64,000 bases of DNA from Thermoanaerobacter ethanolicus JW 200. GTDB taxonomy: Bacteria; Bacillota; Thermoanaerobacteria; Thermoanaerobacterales; Thermoanaerobacteraceae. Where the stretch lies: contig NZ_CP033580.1 in assembly GCF_003722315.1 (NCBI RefSeq), positions 1,363,001-1,427,000 on the forward strand, written 5' to 3'. Below are positions 59,009 to 64,000 of this stretch, in pieces. Positions within the stretch are counted from its first letter, which is position 1. Each line of letters starts with the position of its first letter. The notes beneath the pieces were generated by a model. That model saw only the letters and a program-made list of their open reading frames with translations. It did not search any database and was not told the origin of the DNA. The position numbers and the translations under genes were made by a program.

Positions 59009-61627
59009 ATGTCTAAATTTTTAGTAATTGACGGGAGTAGCCTCATGTACAGAGCCTATTATGCCTTGCCAATGCTTACTACAAGTGAAGGATTACATAC
59101 AAATGCCTTATATGGCTTTACTATGATGCTTATAAAACTTATTGAAGAGGAAAAACCTGATTATATAGCTATAGCTTTTGACAAAAAAGCTCCTACTTTT
59201 AGACACAAAGAGTATCAAGACTACAAAGCTACAAGACAAGCAATGCCTGAGGAACTCACAGAACAAGTAGACCTTTTAAAAGAAATTATAGATGGCTTTA
59301 ATATAAAGACTTTAGAATTAGAAGGTTACGAAGCCGATGACATCATAGGTACTATTTCAAAGCTGGCAGAGGAAAAAGGAATGGAAGTGCTTGTAGTTAC
59401 AGGAGATAGGGACGCGCTTCAATTAGTTTCAGATAAAGTGAAAGTTAAGATTTCTAAAAAGGGTATAACTCAGATGGAGGAATTTGACGAAAAGGCTGTT
59501 TTAGAAAGATATGAAATAACTCCTCAGCAATTTATTGATTTAAAAGGGTTAATGGGGGATAAATCTGATAATATCCCAGGGATACCTAATATAGGAGAAA
59601 AAACAGCGATTAAACTTTTAAAAGAATTTGGCAGTGTTGAAAATTTGCTTCAAAATCTTTCTCAACTCAAAGGTAAGATAAAGGAAAATATAGAAAATAA
59701 TAAAGAATTAGCTGTAATGAGTAAAAGACTTGCAACTATAAAAAGAGACATTCCTATTGAGATAGATTTTGAGGAATATAGAGTAAAAGACTTTAATGAG
59801 GAGAAGCTTTTGGAGCTTTTTAATAAATTAGAATTCTTTAGTTTGATTGATAACATAAAGAAAAAAAATAACGTAGAGATTGTAAATAATCATAAAGTTC
59901 AAAAATGGTCAAAAGTAGATATAAGAAAATTAATAACTTTATTGCAAGACAGCAGAAATATTGCTTTTTATCCACTAATTTATGAAGGGGAAATAAAGAA
60001 AATAGCTTTTTCTTTTGGAGAGGATACTGTTTATATTGATGTTTTTCAAATAGAAGATTTAAAAGAGATTTTTGAAAAAGAAGAGTTTGAATTTACAACC
60101 CACGAAATAAAAGATTTTTTAGTTAAACTCTCTTATAAAGGAATAGAGTGTAAAAGCAAGTACATAGATACTGCTGTAATGGCTTATCTTTTAAATCCTT
60201 CTGAGTCTAACTATGATTTGGACCGCGTGCTGAAAAAATATTTAAAGGTGGATGTTCCATCTTATGAAGAGGTATTTGGCAAAGGTAGGGATAAAAAGAA
60301 GCTTGAAGAAATAGGAGAAGATATACTTGCAGATTACATTTGCAGTAGATGTGTACATCTATTCGATTTAAGAGAAAAGTTGATGAATTTTATTGAAGAA
60401 ATGGACATGAAAAAACTTTTATTAGAAATAGAAATGCCTCTTGTAGAAGTTTTAAAATTAATGGAAGTAAGTGGTTTTACATTAGATAAAGAAGTCCTAA
60501 AAGAGCTTTCACAAAAAATAGATGATAGAATAGCAGAAATACTAGATAAAATTTATAAAGAGGCAGGGTATCAATTTAATGTAAATTCCCCTAAGCAATT
60601 AAGTGAATTTTTGTTTGAAAAGTTAAATTTACCAGTAATAAAGAAAACAAAAACAGGATATTCTACAGATTCTGAAGTTTTAGAGCAATTAGTTCCTTAT
60701 AATGATGTTGTCAGTGATATAATAGAGTATAGGCAACTTACAAAACTTAAATCTACTTATATAGATGGATTTTTGCCTCTCATGGATGAAAACAATAGAG
60801 TACATTCTAATTTTAAGCAAATGGTCACTGCTACAGGCAGAATAAGCAGTACCGAGCCGAATCTACAAAATATACCTATAAGAGAAGAGTTTGGCAGACA
60901 AATTAGAAGAGCTTTTATTCCGCGGACTAAAGATGGGTATATTGTCTCGGCTGATTATTCTCAGATTGAACTAAGGGTTTTAGCACATGTTTCGGGGGAT
61001 GAGAAGCTAATAGAATCTTTTATGAATAACGAAGATATACATTTAAGAACAGCTGCTGAAGTTTTTAAAGTCCCAATGGAAAAAGTTACACCTGAAATGA
61101 GAAGAGCGGCAAAAGCCGTAAACTTTGGTATAATATATGGCATTAGCGATTATGGGCTTTCTCGAGACCTTAAAATATCAAGAAAAGAGGCAAAAGAGTA
61201 TATAAATAATTATTTTGAAAGATACAAAGGAGTAAAAGAATATATTGAAAAAATAGTGCGATTTGCAAAAGAAAATGGCTATGTGACTACAATAATGAAC
61301 AGAAGAAGATATATTCCTGAGATAAACTCAAGAAATTTTACTCAAAGGTCGCAGGCTGAGAGGTTAGCAATGAATGCTCCAATACAGGGAAGTGCGGCTG
61401 ATATAATAAAAATGGCAATGGTTAAAGTTTATGAAGATTTTAAAAAATTGCAGTTAAAGTCTCAACTTATATTGCAAGTGCACGATGAGCTTGTAGTAGA
61501 TACGTATAAAGATGAAGTAGATATTGTAAAGAAAATATTGAAAGAAAATATGGAAAATGTGATAAAACTAAAAGTTCCTCTTGTTGTTGAAATTGGTATA
61601 GGGCCCAATTGGTTTTTAGCCAAGTGA
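59009..61627 (+). CDS. polA: DNA polymerase I
   Basis: An 872-residue polymerase for Okazaki-fragment processing and repair. N-terminal 5'-3' exonuclease (about 1-290: [49 protein letters not shown]) is intact. The middle 3'-5' exonuclease-like domain (about 300-465) lacks the DxE metal motif ([19 protein letters not shown] at that place), so proofreading is probably lost, as in Taq and Bst enzymes. The polymerase domain has motif [13 protein letters not shown], motif [15 protein letters not shown] and motif [13 protein letters not shown] 59009 is chosen by GGGAG upstream. Confidence 0.97.
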   Translation: MSKFLVIDGSSLMYRAYYALPMLTTSEGLHTNALYGFTMMLIKLIEEEKPDYIAIAFDKKAPTFRHKEYQDYKATRQAMPEELTEQVDLLKEIIDGFNIKTLELEGYEADDIIGTISKLAEEKGMEVLVVTGDRDALQLVSDKVKVKISKKGITQMEEFDEKAVLERYEITPQQFIDLKGLMGDKSDNIPGIPNIGEKTAIKLLKEFGSVENLLQNLSQLKGKIKENIENNKELAVMSKRLATIKRDIPIEIDFEEYRVKDFNEEKLLELFNKLEFFSLIDNIKKKNNVEIVNNHKVQKWSKVDIRKLITLLQDSRNIAFYPLIYEGEIKKIAFSFGEDTVYIDVFQIEDLKEIFEKEEFEFTTHEIKDFLVKLSYKGIECKSKYIDTAVMAYLLNPSESNYDLDRVLKKYLKVDVPSYEEVFGKGRDKKKLEEIGEDILADYICSRCVHLFDLREKLMNFIEEMDMKKLLLEIEMPLVEVLKLMEVSGFTLDKEVLKELSQKIDDRIAEILDKIYKEAGYQFNVNSPKQLSEFLFEKLNLPVIKKTKTGYSTDSEVLEQLVPYNDVVSDIIEYRQLTKLKSTYIDGFLPLMDENNRVHSNFKQMVTATGRISSTEPNLQNIPIREEFGRQIRRAFIPRTKDGYIVSADYSQIELRVLAHVSGDEKLIESFMNNEDIHLRTAAEVFKVPMEKVTPEMRRAAKAVNFGIIYGISDYGLSRDLKISRKEAKEYINNYFERYKGVKEYIEKIVRFAKENGYVTTIMNRRRYIPEINSRNFTQRSQAERLAMNAPIQGSAADIIKMAMVKVYEDFKKLQLKSQLILQVHDELVVDTYKDEVDIVKKILKENMENVIKLKVPLVVEIGIGPNWFLAK

Positions 61628-61638
61628 GGTGTACAAAA

Positions 61639-62235
61639 ATGCAAGTAATTGGACTTACTGGCGGTATTGCATCAGGAAAAAGCACTGTTTCTAAGCTTTT
61701 AAAGAAGATGGGTGCTGTGATTATTGATGCAGATATTGTATCGAGAGAAATAATGGTAAAAGGAACAGAAGCATATAATAAAATTGTAGAATATTTTGGA
61801 AAAGAAATTTTAAAGGAAGACGGAGAAATTGACAGAAAAAAATTGGGTAATATTGTGTTTGCTGACAGAAGGAAGCTTAAAAAATTAAACGAAATTACTC
61901 ATCCTATAATAATAGAGCGGATAAAAGAAAAAATAGAAGAAGAAAGAAAAAAAAATCAGCAAAATGCAATTGTATTAGATGCAGCTCTTTTAATTGAAAT
62001 GAAACTTTATAAAATGGTAGATGAGGTTTGGCTAGTAGTAGTAGATTCAAAAACTCAAATAAAGAGGGTTATGGAAAGGGATAAACTTTCTTATAAAGAT
62101 GCAATAAACCGAATAAAAAGTCAAATGCCTTTGGATGAAAAGATGAAGTACGCAGATTTTATAATAAACAATAGCAAAGATTTTAAAGCTATGGAAAAAC
62201 AAGTTACACTATTTTGGGGAAGATTTGCAACATAA
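61639..62235 (+). CDS. coaE: Dephospho-CoA kinase
   Basis: A 198-residue P-loop kinase, last step of CoA synthesis. Walker [10 protein letters not shown] (about 8-16), substrate motif DADIVSREI, lid region RMKxR-like [21 protein letters not shown], and VLDAALLIE. It starts 11 bases after polA stop with GAGGTG upstream; polA-coaE order is common in Firmicutes. Confidence 0.96.
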   Translation: MQVIGLTGGIASGKSTVSKLLKKMGAVIIDADIVSREIMVKGTEAYNKIVEYFGKEILKEDGEIDRKKLGNIVFADRRKLKKLNEITHPIIIERIKEKIEEERKKNQQNAIVLDAALLIEMKLYKMVDEVWLVVVDSKTQIKRVMERDKLSYKDAINRIKSQMPLDEKMKYADFIINNSKDFKAMEKQVTLFWGRFAT

Positions 62236-62258
62236 ATCATAATATCGGAGGAGTTACT

Positions 62259-62819
62259 TTGAGGAAAAAAGTTGCGGTAATATTTTTGATATTAGTAGGT
62301 CTTTTGTTTACTTACGAGTTAAATACTCATTATTTTTTAAAAAAAATTTATCCTCTTAAATACCACAATTATGTAGTTTATTACGCAAAAGAGTATGGCG
62401 TAGACCCCTATCTTATTTTTGCTGTAATAAAAGTAGAAAGTAATTTTAAAAGTGATGCAATTTCTAGCAAAAATGCTATAGGATTAATGCAAATTTTACC
62501 AGATACTGGAAGATGGATTGCCAATAAAGTAGGGATAAAAAACTACAGCGATGATATGCTTTTTGAGCCTAAATACAATATTCAGATGGGGACATGGTAT
62601 TTGACTTATCTTCTTAAAACTTTTAATGGAAATATACAGTTAGCTGTAGCAGCTTATAACGGAGGTAGTGGAAATGTAGATGCATGGCTTAAAGACAAGA
62701 GATTTTCCAAAGATGGGAAACAGCTACATGCTGTTCCTTATCCTGAGACAAATAGATATATAAAAAAGGTGTTAGCAGTTTATCAGATATATAAATTTAT
62801 ATATGAAACTAAAAGTTGA
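62259..62819 (+). CDS. Membrane-anchored lytic transglycosylase (SLT)
   Basis: A 186-residue protein with an N-terminal membrane anchor (KVAVIFLILVGLLFTYEL) and an SLT domain (about 40-180). The catalytic Glu is in IKVESNFKSDAIS, followed by the family motifs AIGLMQILPDTG and AVAAYNGGSGNVDAWL. It cleaves glycan strands of peptidoglycan. TTG start at 62259, 5 bases after GGAGGAG; the upstream ATG (62214) lies inside coaE without a site. Part of the polA-coaE-slt unit. Confidence 0.93.
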   Translation: MRKKVAVIFLILVGLLFTYELNTHYFLKKIYPLKYHNYVVYYAKEYGVDPYLIFAVIKVESNFKSDAISSKNAIGLMQILPDTGRWIANKVGIKNYSDDMLFEPKYNIQMGTWYLTYLLKTFNGNIQLAVAAYNGGSGNVDAWLKDKRFSKDGKQLHAVPYPETNRYIKKVLAVYQIYKFIYETKS

Positions 62820-62845
62820 TATGAATATACAAAAAAAGCTGAAAA

Positions 62846-62856
62846 ATTGGTATAAT
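62846..62856 (+). promoter_or_regulatory. Extended -10 promoter before the nicotinate phosphoribosyltransferase gene
   Basis: TTGGTATAAT with TATAAT at 62851-62856; no good -35, but the TGG extension can compensate. Confidence 0.55.
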
Positions 62857-62894
62857 AGTATCGTTAAAAAAGAAAATAAAAAGGGAGGACACAA

Positions 62895-63929
62895 ATGAAA
62901 CTATTAAAGCATTTAAAAGACTTAAATGAAGTAAAAATTGAAAAGGATAGGGAGTTTTTCTCAGCTACTCATGAAGAAATAAAAAATGCATGGACTACAG
63001 ATGTGTATTTTTTAAGAACCCAGGATATTTTGTCATATCTTGGTGTACAAGATAAAATAGTCACAGCGGAGATATTTCCAAGAAAAAAAGGAGTTTTTGC
63101 AGGGTTACCAGAAGTAATGAGTTTACTTAAAGACAAAAATGTGGAAGTATGGTCTTTGGAAGAAGGGGACACTTTTGAAGCTAAAGATACAGTAATGAGG
63201 ATAAAAGGGCCTTATAGTGAGTTTGGAATTTATGAGACGGCAATATTAGGAATTCTTGCAAGTTCTTCCGGTTGGGCAACAGCAGCAAGGGAGCTTAAAG
63301 AAGTTGCCAAAGACAAACCAATATTATGTTTTGGTGCAAGGCATGTACATCCAGCTGTGGCACCTGTGATGGAAAGGGCGGCTTTAGTAGGAGGGGCAGA
63401 TGATGCCAGCTGTATTTTAGGTGCAAAATTAATGGGGAAAGACCCTAAAGGGACAGTACCTCATGCTGCTTTTTTGCTTGCAGGAGATACATTAGAAGTG
63501 GCGAAAGCTTACAGAGATATAACTCCCCTTGATGAAAAGATAACCATTTTAGTTGATACTTTTAAAGACGAAGTGGAAGAGGCTTTGAGGGTTGCTGAAT
63601 TTTTAGGGGATAGATTATACGGAGTAAGACTTGATACTCCATCAGAAAGAGGTGGAGTTACACCTAGTTTAGTGTATGAACTAAGGCAAAGATTAAATCA
63701 AAAAGGATTTACAAATGTAAAAATTATAGTTTCTGGAGGTTTAAACCCAGAACGGGTAGCAGAACTTTCTGAAAGTGGAGCAGATGCTTTTGGAGTAGGA
63801 AGTTACATATCTGATGCTCAACCTATTGATATGACAATGGATATAAAAGAAGTGGAAGGAGTACCTATTGCTAAAAGAGGGAGAATTCCTGGAATTATCG
63901 AAAATAAAAAATTGAAAAAGATAAAATAG
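62895..63929 (+). CDS. pncB: Nicotinate phosphoribosyltransferase
   Basis: A 344-residue enzyme of the short archaeal/thermophile-type NAPRTase group: makes nicotinate mononucleotide from nicotinate and PRPP for NAD salvage. N-terminal beta-sandwich (TAEIFPRKKGVFAGLPEVMSLL) and a TIM-like barrel with CFGARHVHPAVAPVMERAALVGGADDAS, LDTPSERGG and the phosphate loop IIVSGGLNPERVAELSESGADAFGVGSYI. AAGGGAGG site. Quinolinate phosphoribosyltransferase shares the fold, but the length and N-terminus fit NAPRTase. Confidence 0.92.
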   Translation: MKLLKHLKDLNEVKIEKDREFFSATHEEIKNAWTTDVYFLRTQDILSYLGVQDKIVTAEIFPRKKGVFAGLPEVMSLLKDKNVEVWSLEEGDTFEAKDTVMRIKGPYSEFGIYETAILGILASSSGWATAARELKEVAKDKPILCFGARHVHPAVAPVMERAALVGGADDASCILGAKLMGKDPKGTVPHAAFLLAGDTLEVAKAYRDITPLDEKITILVDTFKDEVEEALRVAEFLGDRLYGVRLDTPSERGGVTPSLVYELRQRLNQKGFTNVKIIVSGGLNPERVAELSESGADAFGVGSYISDAQPIDMTMDIKEVEGVPIAKRGRIPGIIENKKLKKIK

Positions 63930-63948
63930 TTTTCGGAGATGATAGTTA

Positions 63949-64000
63949 ATGAGAAAATTTATTATATTATCTTTCATTTTGATGTTTATTTTTACAGGAT
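63949..64000 (+). CDS. Start of an exported protein (cut by window end)
   Basis: Seventeen codons (MRKFIILSFILMFIFTG) forming the start of a signal peptide or lipoprotein signal, with CGGAG upstream; 19 bases after the nicotinate phosphoribosyltransferase stop. Identity cannot be judged. Confidence 0.6.
   Translation, partial: MRKFIILSFILMFIFTG

Overview
The window is AT-rich Firmicutes chromosome, almost certainly from a thermophilic anaerobe of the genus Thermoanaerobacter or a close relative. The reasons are the GH65 disaccharide phosphorylase beside a sugar ABC transporter, the sporulation/cortex-type wall enzymes (SleB-like, GH18), bactofilin, strong GGAGG ribosome sites, frequent TTG/GTG starts, and several transposase families. 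No tRNA, rRNA or CRISPR array was seen.

Layout. 1-4.8 kb: sugar ABC transporter (two permeases, binding lipoprotein) and a GH65 phosphorylase. 4.8-9.1 kb: a secreted subtilisin-like protease, divergent from a sigma54 enhancer-binding protein preceded by a c-di-GMP-I riboswitch, then a LysM/SleB wall hydrolase. 9.2-11.1 kb: Mur-ligase-like fragment, double-OB SSB-like protein and a corrinoid adenosyltransferase. 11.1-14.5 kb (minus strand): the lysine/DAP operon asd-dapA-dapB-dapH. 15.5-19.1 kb: a heterodimeric ABC exporter. 19.4-21.5 kb: glnA and an ANTAR antiterminator. 21.5-33.5 kb: housekeeping genes (iadA, MocR regulator, M23 peptidase, bactofilin, hutH, HD protein, amidase, ABC exporter, sppA). 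33.5-38 kb: an accessory patch of toxin-antitoxin and damaged genes (MntA/HepT with a frameshifted hepT, a frameshifted metalloprotease, an internally deleted MFS transporter, a Phd/RelE pair). 38-52.3 kb: SLH/YcdB surface protein, GH18 enzyme, PspC proteins, polysaccharide deacetylase and amino-acid permease, cut by four insertion sequences from three families. 52.3-57 kb: LytS/LytTR two-component system upstream of a CstA-type carrier. 57.2-64 kb: an ECF sigma/anti-sigma pair, polA, coaE, a lytic transglycosylase and nicotinate phosphoribosyltransferase.

The most interesting content is regulatory. (1) A c-di-GMP-I aptamer with an intrinsic terminator precedes a LevR-like sigma54 activator that lacks the usual PTS sensory domains. 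The divergent protease gene has a textbook -24/-12 sigma54 promoter and an upstream 22-bp palindrome that could be the enhancer. Together these suggest a c-di-GMP -> activator -> sigma54 -> secreted protease relay. (2) The glnA leader contains two adjacent hexaloop hairpins, both obeying the A1/G4 ANTAR rule, overlapped by a competing terminator-like stem. The ANTAR protein is encoded immediately after glnA. (3) An ECF sigma gene carries its own probable ECF-type promoter. (4) One IS sits exactly in a terminator palindrome and duplicated it, so both flanking genes keep a terminator. Another copied itself into the 3' end of a gene with a clear 9-bp duplication.

Starts were moved from the longest reading frame wherever a ribosome site, an upstream stop or translational coupling pointed to a different codon.
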